DNA of 64,000 nt from an uncultured Granulosicoccus sp. (GCA_947499955.1 CANMQI010000003.1:62001-126000), one strand, 5' to 3'. Shown: positions 8,944 to 17,640, counted from the first letter of the stretch. Made by a program: numbers and translations. The notes: generated by a model not told the origin, from the letters alone.

Positions 8944-9114
8944 CCAGAAATCGTTGCTCGAAGGGATAGCGGTCAGGTTCTCATGGCCAACTTCGGTGAT
9001 GACAACCTAATCCTCCAGCTTGATACCGCAAGGGCCGCCTAACTCACCCACATAGGCTTCGACGCACAGGCACCGGCCCACCTCGAGCACACCGTCATAC
9101 CCCGAGTCCTCGGC
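8944..9114 (-). pseudogene. Remnant of M24 (creatinase/DddP-like) peptidase C-terminus
   Basis: Reading the minus strand in one frame gives a peptide resembling the C-terminal end of M24 metallopeptidase-fold proteins: GYDGVLEVGRCLCVEAYVGE, then GIKLED, an in-frame TAG at 9007-9009, then VVITEVGHENLTAIP. In functional members this reads CVE(S/A)Y-G-GG-GVKLEDQVL-TE-G-E-LT. The catalytic core upstream is missing, so this is a dead fragment. Such proteins include Xaa-Pro peptidases, creatinases and the DMSP lyase DddP; the fragment is too short to choose. Confidence 0.7.
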
Positions 9115-9178
9115 CTGACAGGTACCAACCGCGATTCTGACGCAAGACGGGGCCCAAGGGAAGTCTGGTTTCAGCTAA

Positions 9179-9826
9179 TCAGCCTTCAATCAACAGGCGA
9201 CACAGCAATGTGTTGTCCTGAACCAGGTCATTGCTCCAGATCAGCTTCGCAGTATCATCCCATTGAATACGATCGTATCCGTCTTTGGGGCTGACTGCGC
9301 GCTCGGAATGCTCCACCGCCGCTGACCAGCTACTGTCGTCGAAATCAAGAGCTGTCCAATCGGCAGGAGTATCCTGAACCATTGACTCGCAGGCACCCTG
9401 CCCTTCAAGTGGATTCTTTTCACCGGCACACGAGGTGTCCACGGGCGCACGATGGATCACCAGGCATCGTACTTCCTGATTACTGACGGCCATCACCTCC
9501 CCGGACTTGGCATCCTTGATCTGAAAGATCATGCCCCCATCGCCCATCTGCTGTCGTGCAGTGCCGATGTATTCAAGGCCGGTGTCATTCTGCTTGAAGT
9601 CTTTCGCCTGTATGGCAATCTGGGCCGGTAATTCCACGGTAAAAGTAGCCGTCTCCGCGTTGAACGATCTTTCCGTAGTGATCGACACGCTGTCCTCGAC
9701 CACTTTATCGCCGTTGACGTACATCTCGAACCAGTTGTCCACCCAGATCTCGGCGGTCAGTTCGCGTGATTCGGCAAAAGCTGCATTCGCAGAGAATAAC
9801 AACAGCAGCGACAGGAATGGTTTCAT
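9179..9826 (-). CDS. Secreted protein of unknown function, last gene of YHYH/PEBP set
   Basis: About 215 residues from the ATG at 9826, which follows GAGGTA; a longer frame begins seven codons upstream without a signal peptide. N-terminal signal MKPFLSLLLLFSANAAFA. The mature protein reads as two beta-rich parts: an N-terminal WVDNWFEMYVNGDKV region and a C-terminal DFDDSSWSAAVEHS region, both like the edge of galactose-binding beta-sandwiches. Several cysteines suggest disulfides. Same strand and close behind the PEBP-like gene, so probably one operon of three secreted proteins. Function unknown. Confidence 0.75.
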   Translation of the reverse strand: MKPFLSLLLLFSANAAFAESRELTAEIWVDNWFEMYVNGDKVVEDSVSITTERSFNAETATFTVELPAQIAIQAKDFKQNDTGLEYIGTARQQMGDGGMIFQIKDAKSGEVMAVSNQEVRCLVIHRAPVDTSCAGEKNPLEGQGACESMVQDTPADWTALDFDDSSWSAAVEHSERAVSPKDGYDRIQWDDTAKLIWSNDLVQDNTLLCRLLIEG

Positions 9827-9876
9827 TTCAGTACCTCGGTCAATCAAGTGGTTGGATGGTGCGATGGGCAGAATAA

Positions 9877-10443
9877 TCAGTTCAGGAAGGTCAGCGCCGA
9901 CGATGCAATGACTTTGCCCTCGATGGCATCCATCACGTCGGCCCAGTCGACAGCCGGGTCATCTGTTGACCCCAACGCCTGTGGAGGCGCGTTCAGGGCA
10001 TACAGCGTGATTGTGTAGGAGTGTGTAGCCCCACCGGGTGAACAAGGCGGTGTATAGCCGACGCTTCGTCTGTCCTTGTCGGCACCTTCGTTGCCCAGAG
10101 ATTCACGGTTGCCGGACGATAGTGAATGAACATCGCCTGGGATGTTCCACAGCAACCAGTACTGACTGGGATCATCCCGGCCAATCACCGTGCCGCGTGG
10201 GTAGTGATGCATCACCAGTGCAAAGCTCTGCGTTCCTGCGGGAGCCAGGCTCCACTCAAGTGCCGGTGACAAACCCTTGCCACCATCACGATGGCATTTA
10301 CCATCCAGTGGCAATCTGCCCTGTTCCGGAATATCGGGGCTGAACAAGGTGAATTGCTCGTCAGCCGATACATTGGACATACTGCCACACAGGCAGACAC
10401 AGAACAGAGCATGCTTTCCGACCAGCTGTGCAAAACGTCTCAT
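9877..10443 (-). CDS. Secreted PEBP/YbhB-family (Raf-kinase-inhibitor-like) protein
   Basis: 188 residues with an N-terminal signal peptide and the phosphatidylethanolamine-binding protein fold: GLSPALEWSLAPAGTQSFALVMHHYP is the first ligand-site motif, YWLLWNIPGDVHSL the second, and GYTPPCSPGGATHSYTITLYAL corresponds to the usual G-PPG--HRY-F-LYAL. In the last motif His is kept but the HRY arginine is Ser. Bacterial YbhB-like proteins have no settled role. Its ATG overlaps the stop of the YHYH gene (ATGA, 10440-10443), showing translational coupling. Confidence 0.9.
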   Translation of the reverse strand: MRRFAQLVGKHALFCVCLCGSMSNVSADEQFTLFSPDIPEQGRLPLDGKCHRDGGKGLSPALEWSLAPAGTQSFALVMHHYPRGTVIGRDDPSQYWLLWNIPGDVHSLSSGNRESLGNEGADKDRRSVGYTPPCSPGGATHSYTITLYALNAPPQALGSTDDPAVDWADVMDAIEGKVIASSALTFLN

Positions 10444-11099
10444 CGACAGTAAACGCCGGTTTTGACGGCCCCGTCATTGGTGACGGTCTTCGTCTCCACC
10501 TCGTAGCAGTCCTGAGCGTCAGTGGGTTTGTACCGAATGTAATACGCCTCGCCCTTGTAGGAATAGTCCAGACTGCGAGAACCAGAATCAGACTGGGTAA
10601 AGACCAGATCATCCACGCCACCTGCCGGCGGACGACCCGGTTCCATGCGAAGGCTTCCTTCAGCAGGTCTCAACGGTGCAATTCTGGGCAAGCTGTCAAA
10701 ATCGGCAACGTCCCCCATCAGACACTGGATGATATAGGGCGCATCGTCTGTAGTGTGATAGCGATAACCATAGGTGTCATCTGCTTGCCCATTGCATACA
10801 TCCAACGCCTGATCCGCGATCGGTGTGCCATCCGGGTTGTTTTTCCCGAAAAGTGGGAAGCCGTCAAATCCCCATCCGATGATGGCATCGTCACCGGCAT
10901 TCTTCATCTCTTCGATCATGCAGGTGGGAGTCACATGATAATGATAGTCATCACCGCGCCCGGCATGCCCGCCACAGACATCGAGCTGCTCGGTCAGCAG
11001 GGTATCGTGTTGCGTCTGGTGGTGATAGAGATCAGCCTCGCTCATCTCACCACCTCCCGTGTAATCGAAGATGGGAACACCATTGACAGCAACGGCCAA
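10440..11099 (-). CDS. YHYH-domain protein, probably frameshifted at its N-terminus
   Basis: 219 residues from a TTG at 11099. Shows the name-giving motif DDYHYHVTP, and the flanking AVAVNGVPIFDYTGGG, IIGWGFDGFPLFG and YGYRYHTTDDAPYIIQCLMG of YHYH proteins, which are usually exported. No ATG or signal peptide exists in this frame: a stop at 11157-11159 closes it. In the neighbouring frame an ATG at 11248 codes a good signal peptide (VVRLALAGLTCQAGLVQAHE) running into the same region. A one-base shift between about 11112 and 11156 would join the two. Either a frameshift mutation, a sequence error, or a leaderless TTG start. Confidence 0.8.
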   Translation of the reverse strand: MAVAVNGVPIFDYTGGGEMSEADLYHHQTQHDTLLTEQLDVCGGHAGRGDDYHYHVTPTCMIEEMKNAGDDAIIGWGFDGFPLFGKNNPDGTPIADQALDVCNGQADDTYGYRYHTTDDAPYIIQCLMGDVADFDSLPRIAPLRPAEGSLRMEPGRPPAGGVDDLVFTQSDSGSRSLDYSYKGEAYYIRYKPTDAQDCYEVETKTVTNDGAVKTGVYCR

Positions 11100-11444
11100 C
11101 GCCGAATCTCGTGTTTTCGGCTCTGATCGGCAACCGCATGCGAGGCTTGCTCTGTTTCATGGGCTTGCACAAGACCCGCCTGGCAAGTCAACCCGGCAAG
11201 CGCAAGGCGGACAACAGCACTGCTTATCGCGTTTGTGGAATGCATCATCGTTGAAGGGTGTCCGTAGTCATTCGAGCCGCTGATCGTTCTGCTGCAGGTT
11301 TCAGTGTTGCAGTATGCCGAGCAGCCCGAGCATTCACAGCAGACAGCAGAGCTGCATTGCCGGTGGATCCTACTGTAGCGCTGTGCGCAAGACGTATGCA
11401 GGCGTTTCGATCTTGTATCGAGTTGTTTCGAGCAAGCAATCGAC

Positions 11445-11876
11445 TCATTGCCTGAAATGCTCCTCGAATCGCGCGACATCACAGGGGATCGCCGACCACT
11501 GTCGAGCCGAACGAACGAATACATGACGTCTCTCCACACTCACAAGCTCGGACCAGCTCTGGTCATCGAGTGACCCTGCCGATATGGATTGTATGGAAGG
11601 AACAGCTTCGAGGGTAAGGCCGATACCGGAACCACAGGTGTTGCAGAAATGCTGATCCAGCCACCGACCAGATTCATCCGAAATGTGGCGATAGATCGCC
11701 GGCGCCTCGGAGTGGAACAGCACGTCGCACTTGTCGAACACCATTTCAACGCCGAAGGCTGACCCTGTTCGTCGCTGGCACCAGCTACAGTGACAGATCG
11801 TGACCCTCAAGGGAGCTCCGCAGAGGCTGTAGCGAACCTTCCCGCAGACACACCCACCCGATTGCTGCTCTGTCAT
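11445..11876 (-). CDS. GFA/CENP-V-domain zinc protein
   Basis: 143 residues, typical for the family named after glutathione-dependent formaldehyde-activating enzyme; most members have unknown substrates. Zinc-binding cysteines are visible in CVCGKVRYSLCG, CHCSWCQRRTGSAFG and FCNTCGSGIG, the expected order. It starts at ATG 11876 and precedes the YHYH gene on the same strand by about 200 bases, so operon membership is unclear. Activity on formaldehyde should not be assumed. Confidence 0.9.
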   Translation of the reverse strand: MTEQQSGGCVCGKVRYSLCGAPLRVTICHCSWCQRRTGSAFGVEMVFDKCDVLFHSEAPAIYRHISDESGRWLDQHFCNTCGSGIGLTLEAVPSIQSISAGSLDDQSWSELVSVERRHVFVRSARQWSAIPCDVARFEEHFRQ

Positions 11877-11950
11877 GACCTGTCACCCGAGGACCCGTTA
11901 TAGCCATAACCATAGCAACTTCTGCTCATCGGGCAGAAATGGCCAATGAC

Positions 11951-12721
11951 TCAGAATTCGGTGCTGATCGCAAGCGCTGCCGAGTTGAAGCGCGCAAAGT
12001 TATAGACCTCATCGGTATCCGCGCCGCCATCCAGTACCCGGACCTCGGCCCCCATCTGCCACCGCTGCGTGATGGCATAATCCAGTGCAACACCCAGATC
12101 GATCGCTCGCCCCGGGCCGCCGGCCAACCCGTCAAGATCTGCCCGGAAAGTCAGACGCTCGCTCAGTCGATAGCTACCGGCAAGGTACAGCAAGGGCACA
12201 AGACCCACATCATCGTCAAGGCTTTTGGTATCACCTTGCTCAAGGCGGATCTCGGCGTCTCTGACTTTCAGTGTGGCACCCACGCGCAGACTGGCCGCAT
12301 CACTGTTCATGAGTGAATAATGGTAGCCAACACGCCAGGAGTTGAATCGATAGGTAGCATCGGTATCCTGATCTGCAGCGAAACTCTCTCCTGCAAACCT
12401 GACCGGCTGATCAAACTGTGCCGACTCGGTGTATGACAGCGGCGCCAATAGCACACGAATACCATGCCGGTCGTTGATGGCCCAATTCACTTCGAACCTG
12501 ACGGCTGGCACGGGGCCCGCGCCAACGGCCTCTTCGAGAGAAAAGCGGCTACCCAGATCATCATTGGGAATCTGCACATCATTTCTGGTCTGCCAACTGC
12601 TGCCGACAGACAGGCGCAGGCTGAACGACGGGTCAGCCGCTGTGACAGGTTGAAGCGCAAGAAGCGAGACGATACCAACGGTACGAACCGCATTTTGGCG
12701 AAGTGTTGTCATTGGCTGCAT
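11951..12721 (-). CDS. Outer-membrane beta-barrel protein of unknown role
   Basis: About 256 residues from the ATG at 12721; a GTG at 12748 would add nine residues. Signal peptide ends near LQPVTAADPSF. The mature chain alternates amphipathic strands and turns (RFNSWRVGYHYSLMN, SLRVGATLKVRDAEIRLEQG, RAIDLGVALDYAITQRWQMG) and ends in Phe (AALAISTEF), the signature of proteins folded by the Bam complex. No porin family can be named with certainty. Monocistronic by context. Confidence 0.8.
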   Translation of the reverse strand: MQPMTTLRQNAVRTVGIVSLLALQPVTAADPSFSLRLSVGSSWQTRNDVQIPNDDLGSRFSLEEAVGAGPVPAVRFEVNWAINDRHGIRVLLAPLSYTESAQFDQPVRFAGESFAADQDTDATYRFNSWRVGYHYSLMNSDAASLRVGATLKVRDAEIRLEQGDTKSLDDDVGLVPLLYLAGSYRLSERLTFRADLDGLAGGPGRAIDLGVALDYAITQRWQMGAEVRVLDGGADTDEVYNFARFNSAALAISTEF

Positions 12722-12868
12722 GGCGACTGTTGCTATAGGTGATGGCACGGAATCGCGCTCACCTGTCAGGCCCGACTGAACATGGCAGTCAGCCCCTCGT
12801 ATCAGCGCAATCTACCTACGCCATTATGTCGCATGCAGATCAGCAACGATACGCCTGTGTAACCGGTA

Positions 12869-12887
12869 CGTCCTGTCCCGCAGGACG
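12869..12887 (-). terminator. Hairpin downstream of small conserved gene
   Basis: Seven-bp perfect stem CGTCCTG / CAGGACG with a five-base loop, 64 bases after the stop of the 12951-13133 gene. No T-tract, so only a weak terminator candidate. Confidence 0.35.
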
Positions 12888-12950
12888 CCCGATCACAAGG
12901 CGATGCAAGGCCGTCACATGATGGCACCCATCAGTGCCAAGGACGCAGGG

Positions 12951-13133
12951 TCAGCTTTCGTAAGCGCCGCGCATCTCGTTGATGGCCTTGCGCACTGCAC
13001 GCCAGGTTTCAGCCTCTTCGCTGTTCCCTGCTTCATCGTGTTCTCTGGCCTTTTGAGCAGCTTCTGCTTCAGCCTTGCTGCCATGTGCGTCGTAGAGCAT
13101 ACGCGCGTATTCGGCAATCTTTGTCATCTCCAT
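12951..13133 (-). CDS. Small conserved acidic helical protein
   Basis: 60 residues from ATG 13133 (an internal ATG at 13127 is equally possible). Sequence MTKIAEYARMLYDAHGSKAE followed by AEAAQKAREHDEAG and AETWRAVRKAINEMRG. I recognise this as a small conserved hypothetical protein seen in proteobacteria, all alpha-helical and charged; it has no known function. A longer upstream frame lacks its character. Confidence 0.75.
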   Translation of the reverse strand: MEMTKIAEYARMLYDAHGSKAEAEAAQKAREHDEAGNSEEAETWRAVRKAINEMRGAYES

Positions 13134-13402
13134 ACTCTGATACCCCCGTTTACTGCTGAGTGCGCGAGCAATGCTCGCGATGGCATTTTCGATGAATCTA
13201 GAGATTACCACGCTATGCAGTCAACGGGAATGTCCAACCCACACTGTAACGCGACATTCAGACGCGCTGTCTCGAACTTGCCATGGCATCCCTTGGCGAC
13301 AAGCGATGCCATGGCTCACCTGCCTTCAGACCGGTTTCCACCGCGACAATCACGACCGCGATGAAAACAGACTCCGGGTATCGAGCGTGCTCGGTCAGAT
13401 AC

Positions 13403-14380
13403 TTACCTGGAGGCTTCCAGGATGGCATCGATCATGTCGCTGCCGTTTTCCTCGATGAAGTTTGCCCAGACCGGCTTGGCGGCTTCCTGGAACGCGGCAC
13501 TGTCAACATCGCGGTTGACTTCCATACCTTCTGACATCAGGAATTCAATCTGTTTCTCCTCAGCCGCCTCGTTACCGGCTCTCTGGAAGGCAACCGCATC
13601 AGCGGCAGCTTCCAGCAACACGGCTTGCTCATCGGCAGTCAGTTCTTCGAAGCTGTCACTGTTCATCACCAGTGCCAACGCCGAGTAGGCATGTTGCGAC
13701 AGACTCAGGTATTTCTGCACTTCGTAGAACTTGAACGCCTCTACTACCCAGATAGGATGGTCCTGAGCATCCACGACGCCTGTCTCCAGCGCGGTATACA
13801 GCTCGGCCACCGGAATCTGCTGAGGGTTGGCATCCAGCACTTGAAACAGATCGTTCAGTGCCTTGGAATTGTTGACACGCATTCGCAGACCCGACAGGTC
13901 GGCCGGGACCCGAACAGGACCCCGATTGTTACTGATGTTGCGATAGCCATTGTCTGCAAAACCCAGACCCTTCATACCGAACTCGCTCATCGCTGCAGCG
14001 ACTGACTGACCCGGCTCACCATCGAGCACCTTGTAGGCTGTGGGTCGGTCAGCGAACATGAACGGCAGCGAGAATGCGCCGGAGGTTGGCAGCATGCCCG
14101 AGAAATTGTTCAGACCGGAGAGCGTGAAATCGATGATGCCGGAACGGACCCCGTCGATCATCTGTTCATCGGTTCCCAGCTGCCCGTTCGGGAAGACGTC
14201 GATGATGACGGATCCACCCGTGCCTTCCTTCACCTGCTCGGCAAACTGCAATGCCATGGTGTGAGACAGATCGGTATCCGGTGCAGGATGAGCGAACTTC
14301 ATCTTGGTTTCAGCCAGCGCTGAGCCTGACAACATGGCGAAGGATGCGGCGACGGTTACAACCTTTAGCAGGTGTTTCAT
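13403..14380 (-). CDS. dctP: TRAP transporter substrate-binding protein (DctP family)
   Basis: Periplasmic receptor for an organic acid, feeding the DctQM permease. 325 residues from ATG 14380, placed by a clean AGGAGA ribosome site and the signal peptide MKHLLKVVTVAASFAML...SALAE. DctP marks include FAHPAPDTDLSHTMALQFAE, VFPNGQLGTDEQMIDGVRSG, and the carboxylate-anchoring Arg region LRMRVNNSKALNDLFQVL. Third gene of a dctQ-dctM-dctP operon, 19 bases after dctM. LacI-type control suggests a sugar acid, but the ligand is not determined. Confidence 0.95.
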   Translation of the reverse strand: MKHLLKVVTVAASFAMLSGSALAETKMKFAHPAPDTDLSHTMALQFAEQVKEGTGGSVIIDVFPNGQLGTDEQMIDGVRSGIIDFTLSGLNNFSGMLPTSGAFSLPFMFADRPTAYKVLDGEPGQSVAAAMSEFGMKGLGFADNGYRNISNNRGPVRVPADLSGLRMRVNNSKALNDLFQVLDANPQQIPVAELYTALETGVVDAQDHPIWVVEAFKFYEVQKYLSLSQHAYSALALVMNSDSFEELTADEQAVLLEAAADAVAFQRAGNEAAEEKQIEFLMSEGMEVNRDVDSAAFQEAAKPVWANFIEENGSDMIDAILEASR

Positions 14381-14399
14381 TATTCGGTATCTCCTGGGG

Positions 14400-15680
14400 T
14401 TAGCCGATGAGTAATCGCATCGGTACGATAATGACATCTGGAAAAACGACAAAAACGCAAAGCAACATGAGGTAGGCAATGACGAAGGGATAGACGCCCT
14501 TGACCGCATCTGTCATCGACACCGACGACACCCCGCAGACCACATTCAGTACATTACCAACCGGAGGTGTGATCAAGCCGATCGATGCATTGATGATGAA
14601 CATGACGCCGAAGTAGACCGGATCGATACCGGCTTCCTTGATTACCGGCATGAACAACGGTGCGAGGATCAGAACTGAAGGCCCCAGGTCCATGACCATG
14701 CCGACCAGAAAGACCACCAGCATGATCATCGCCATCAGCAGGCGTGGGTTTTCCACCAGAGGGCCCATCATCTGCACCAGTTGTTGCGGCAACTGGGCAA
14801 CCGTGACGACCCAGGCCGCTACCATAGCGCAACCGACCAGAAACATCACCATGCCCGTGGCTCTGGCGGCCCGTACCAGTACGTCATACAGATTGCCCCA
14901 ACTAATCTCACGGTAAACGACAGATGAGATGAACAATGCATAGACGGCTGCCACGACTGCAGCTTCAGTGGGTGTGAAGATGCCGAAGCGAATGCCCCCG
15001 ATGATGATGACCGGTAACAACAATGCAAAGAAGGCCCCCTTGAGAGCCGCCATCCTCTCGGATGCCGGAGCAGGCTCGAGAACAGGAAGCTCTTCGTTGC
15101 GCACCAGCAAGGACCAGACGACGACCAGTACAACGCCCATCATGAGCCCGGGCACAAGACCCGCAACAAACAGTTTTGCGATGGATATGTTACCCGCCAC
15201 ACCAATCAGTATCAGTGGCAAAGAGGGTGGAATGACCGGTGCGATGATCCCGCCCGATGCCAGCAGGCCGGCAGAACGCCCCTGAGGATAGTTCGCCTTC
15301 GCCATCATCGGGAACAACATGCTGGACAAGGCAGCCGCGTCGGCGACAGCCGAACCGGACAGACCCGCCAGCAGTACCGAGGTGAATATCACCACATAGC
15401 CCAGCCCGCCCTTGCGATGGCCCAGAAGGCTGCTGGCCAGTCGCACGATGCGGCGAGCAAGCCCACCCGAGGCCATGACCTCCCCGGCTATCAGGAAGAA
15501 GGGAATTGCCAGCAGCGGAAAGCTGTCAACACCGTTGACCAGAGCCTGCGCCAGGATATCCGCACTGAACAGATCCAGATACAGCATCAGCACCATGGCA
15601 CTGAGCAACAGGGAAAAGGCGACAGGAATGCCGATGAAGATGCCCAGGAGCAGTACACCCAGAAACAGTGCGAGCGTCAT
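14400..15680 (-). CDS. dctM: TRAP transporter large permease DctM
   Basis: 426 residues, about 12 membrane segments, the normal size for the sodium-coupled large subunit. Family marks: GIFIGIPVAFSLLL at the start, ASGGIIAPVIPPSLPLILIG and ITPPVGNVLNVVCGVSS near the end. Its ATG overlaps the dctQ stop by four bases (15677-15680), so the two are translationally coupled and not fused. Confidence 0.96.
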   Translation of the reverse strand: MTLALFLGVLLLGIFIGIPVAFSLLLSAMVLMLYLDLFSADILAQALVNGVDSFPLLAIPFFLIAGEVMASGGLARRIVRLASSLLGHRKGGLGYVVIFTSVLLAGLSGSAVADAAALSSMLFPMMAKANYPQGRSAGLLASGGIIAPVIPPSLPLILIGVAGNISIAKLFVAGLVPGLMMGVVLVVVWSLLVRNEELPVLEPAPASERMAALKGAFFALLLPVIIIGGIRFGIFTPTEAAVVAAVYALFISSVVYREISWGNLYDVLVRAARATGMVMFLVGCAMVAAWVVTVAQLPQQLVQMMGPLVENPRLLMAMIMLVVFLVGMVMDLGPSVLILAPLFMPVIKEAGIDPVYFGVMFIINASIGLITPPVGNVLNVVCGVSSVSMTDAVKGVYPFVIAYLMLLCVFVVFPDVIIVPMRLLIG

Positions 15681-16168
15681 GAGTGTGTACCACGAGAGTT
15701 CTTGTCTGCATCCGGCAGCATCTGTCTGACCGTGATGCAGGCCATCAGGAAGCCGGAAATGCAGGCCGGAACATAGAGCAGGCTCTTCGGTAGTCCAGTC
15801 AGCTGCGAGACATTGTTCCAGTTGGCCAGCACCTGTTTGAATGCCCCGAAGAAAAGCATGGTCACCGAGACCAGTATGACCACGGCACTGATTGTCCTGA
15901 ACACGGGAACCAGACGGGGAAACAGAGCTTCGGACACCTCCGTGATACTCAGATGATCACCGTTTCTCAAGGTGACGGCGGCGCCCAGCATGACTATCCA
16001 GACGAACCCGAGCCGAGACAGTTCGACCGAGGGGCGTATCCCGGAATTGAACCCGTAGCGCAGTACGACATTGGCGAATACCAGCGCCACCATGCAGGCG
16101 AGCAGAATGGCCATGACGCTATCAAGCGAGCGCCAGAACACCGTGAGAAAACGATCGAGCGATGTCAT
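15677..16168 (-). CDS. dctQ: TRAP transporter small permease DctQ
   Basis: 163 residues from the ATG at 16168 with four membrane segments; longer upstream frame is discarded because the protein begins like the family (LDRFLTVFWRSLDSVMAILL). ANVVLRYGFNSGIRPSVELS and FVWIVMLGAAVTLRNGDHL are typical DctQ motifs. First gene of the operon, 36 bases downstream of the LacI-type palindrome at 16204. Confidence 0.93.
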   Translation of the reverse strand: MTSLDRFLTVFWRSLDSVMAILLACMVALVFANVVLRYGFNSGIRPSVELSRLGFVWIVMLGAAVTLRNGDHLSITEVSEALFPRLVPVFRTISAVVILVSVTMLFFGAFKQVLANWNNVSQLTGLPKSLLYVPACISGFLMACITVRQMLPDADKNSRGTHS

Positions 16169-16203
16169 TTTGGATGCGGTTAAGCTATAGTCGATGAAGG
16201 ACA

Positions 16204-16219
16204 AGGTTATCGATAACCT
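16204..16219. promoter_or_regulatory. LacI/GntR-type operator, perfect 16-bp palindrome
   Basis: AGGTTATCGATAACCT is a perfect CG-centred palindrome between the divergent dctQ and lacI-type genes. LacI-family operators are CG-centred, and gluconate-type regulators bind closely related GTTA(C/T)CG(A/G)TAAC sites, so it probably serves both autoregulation and TRAP control. Confidence 0.85.
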
Positions 16220-16295
16220 AGCAGACGAATTTCCTGTGTGCAAGCCTTGTGTGCGCGTGTAGTGCAGCAGAACGACAACTGGATAGCTTTCCATC

Positions 16296-17312
16296 ATGAA
16301 CTGGACGCCGAAAGAACGAAACGTCACCATTTCCGATGTTGCCGAACGCGCCGGTGTCAGTCGCATGACTGTCTCCAAGGTGCTCAGAGACACCGGCAGC
16401 ATCTCACTGAAGACGCGCGAGCGTGTACTGGCCGCCGTGGAGGAACTGGGCTATGTCAAGAACACTCTCGCCGGACAACTGAGCTCTCGCAAGTCCTCGA
16501 TCATTGCCGTGCTCATCCCGTCCGTGTCCGACGTCATCTTTGCGGAAATGCTCAGTGGCATCAACAGTGTCATTCGCCCTCAGGGACTCTCAACCTTGAT
16601 TGCAGAATCGCTGTTCGATCCGCTAATCGAACACGAAACCCTGTCCAATCTGCTCTCCATGCAGCCCGCAGGGCTGATCCTCAGTGGTGGAATCAGTCAG
16701 TCCGACGACACATCCGCCCTGTTGAAAAAACGGCGCTGCCCCCTGGTGTCGGTCTGGGATAGCGATACTCGCATTGGCGACGACACCATTGGCCTGTCGC
16801 ACGCAGCCGCCGGTTCGATGATGGCAGAGCATTTTCTCGAGCGTGGTTTCCGCAAGGTTGCCTATATAGGGTCAGAGTTGCATCTGGACATCTGCGCAAG
16901 AAAACGTTTCGACGGATTCACGCGCACGCTGGCCATGCATGACTGCACGGTCAAGACAACCCTGTCGGATGAACTGCCTCGCCAGTCGGTATCCGGCAAG
17001 CTACTCACAGAACAGCTCATGCAGACACACAGTGACATATCAGCCATTTTCTATCTCAACGACGCCATGGCGATAGGCGGCCTGCAATGGCTTGCCGACA
17101 AAGGCTACGAAATTCCCACTCAGGTTGCCGTTGCCGGATTCAACGGCACATCCATCAATCAGACCGTCCATACACAATTGACTACGCTGGATGTGCCACG
17201 TCGGGAAATCGGCTGCAAGGCCGCGCAGTCAATTCTCAAACTTCTCGAGGACAAACCCCTGCAACCCAGCCCGCCTATCGAACTGCAGCTGGTACAGGGC
17301 TCCACCACCTGA
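16296..17312 (+). CDS. LacI-family transcriptional regulator
   Basis: 338 residues: N-terminal helix-turn-helix (ISDVAERAGVSRMTVSKVLR) plus hinge, then a periplasmic-binding-like sensor domain. The style (KTRERVLAAVEELGYVKN, LAGQLSSRKSSIIAVLIPS) is that of the gluconate-regulator subgroup. Divergent from dctQMP with a perfect palindrome between them; it most likely represses the TRAP operon until a sugar acid or similar ligand binds. The ligand is inference. Confidence 0.93.
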   Translation: MNWTPKERNVTISDVAERAGVSRMTVSKVLRDTGSISLKTRERVLAAVEELGYVKNTLAGQLSSRKSSIIAVLIPSVSDVIFAEMLSGINSVIRPQGLSTLIAESLFDPLIEHETLSNLLSMQPAGLILSGGISQSDDTSALLKKRRCPLVSVWDSDTRIGDDTIGLSHAAAGSMMAEHFLERGFRKVAYIGSELHLDICARKRFDGFTRTLAMHDCTVKTTLSDELPRQSVSGKLLTEQLMQTHSDISAIFYLNDAMAIGGLQWLADKGYEIPTQVAVAGFNGTSINQTVHTQLTTLDVPRREIGCKAAQSILKLLEDKPLQPSPPIELQLVQGSTT

Positions 17313-17325
17313 GAGGACTTGTCCG

Positions 17326-17640
17326 TCAGGCAATATCGATGAAAACCGCGCCATCCTGAACCGTGACCGGATAGGTCTTGAGCTTCTCACAGGCAGGTGC
17401 CACGGTGGGATCGCCGGTACGGTAGTCGAAGGCGCCGAAATGCAGCGGACATTCTATTTCGAATTCATCAACGATCCCTTCGTCCAGGTGCGCCTTCGCA
17501 TGGGTGCAATACCCGTCTGTTGCGTAGAAGTCTCCATCCGGGCCGTGATAGATCGCATAGGTCTTGCTGTCGTGATCAAATCGAACCACTTCTTCTTCAT
17601 CCAGTTCATCGGTGGCGCAGGCGCGAATGAGTTGGGTCAC
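17326..17640 (-). CDS. Rieske [2Fe-2S] ferredoxin, MocE-like
   Basis: 104 residues from the GTG at 17640, fixed by GAGGAGA eight bases upstream. Rieske ligands Cys45 and His47 (CTHAKAHL) and Cys64 and His67 (CPLHFGAF) are in place. It should carry electrons from the FAD reductase (20541) to the di-iron hydroxylase (19464). It follows the PanB-like gene on the same strand with 55 bases between; a small stem GGTAG/CTACC (17663-17677) sits in that gap. Closest named relative is MocE of rhizopine catabolism. Confidence 0.9.
   Translation of the reverse strand: MTQLIRACATDELDEEEVVRFDHDSKTYAIYHGPDGDFYATDGYCTHAKAHLDEGIVDEFEIECPLHFGAFDYRTGDPTVAPACEKLKTYPVTVQDGAVFIDIA

Noticed and set aside
9179-11099. 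Mobile element cargo
   Set aside because: The decayed M24 fragment hints at rearrangement, but no transposase, terminal repeat or integrase is present.
11445-11876. Formaldehyde-activating enzyme (gfa) as a function
   Set aside because: Only the fold and cysteines are supported; most family members do not act on formaldehyde and no adhC-type partner is adjacent.
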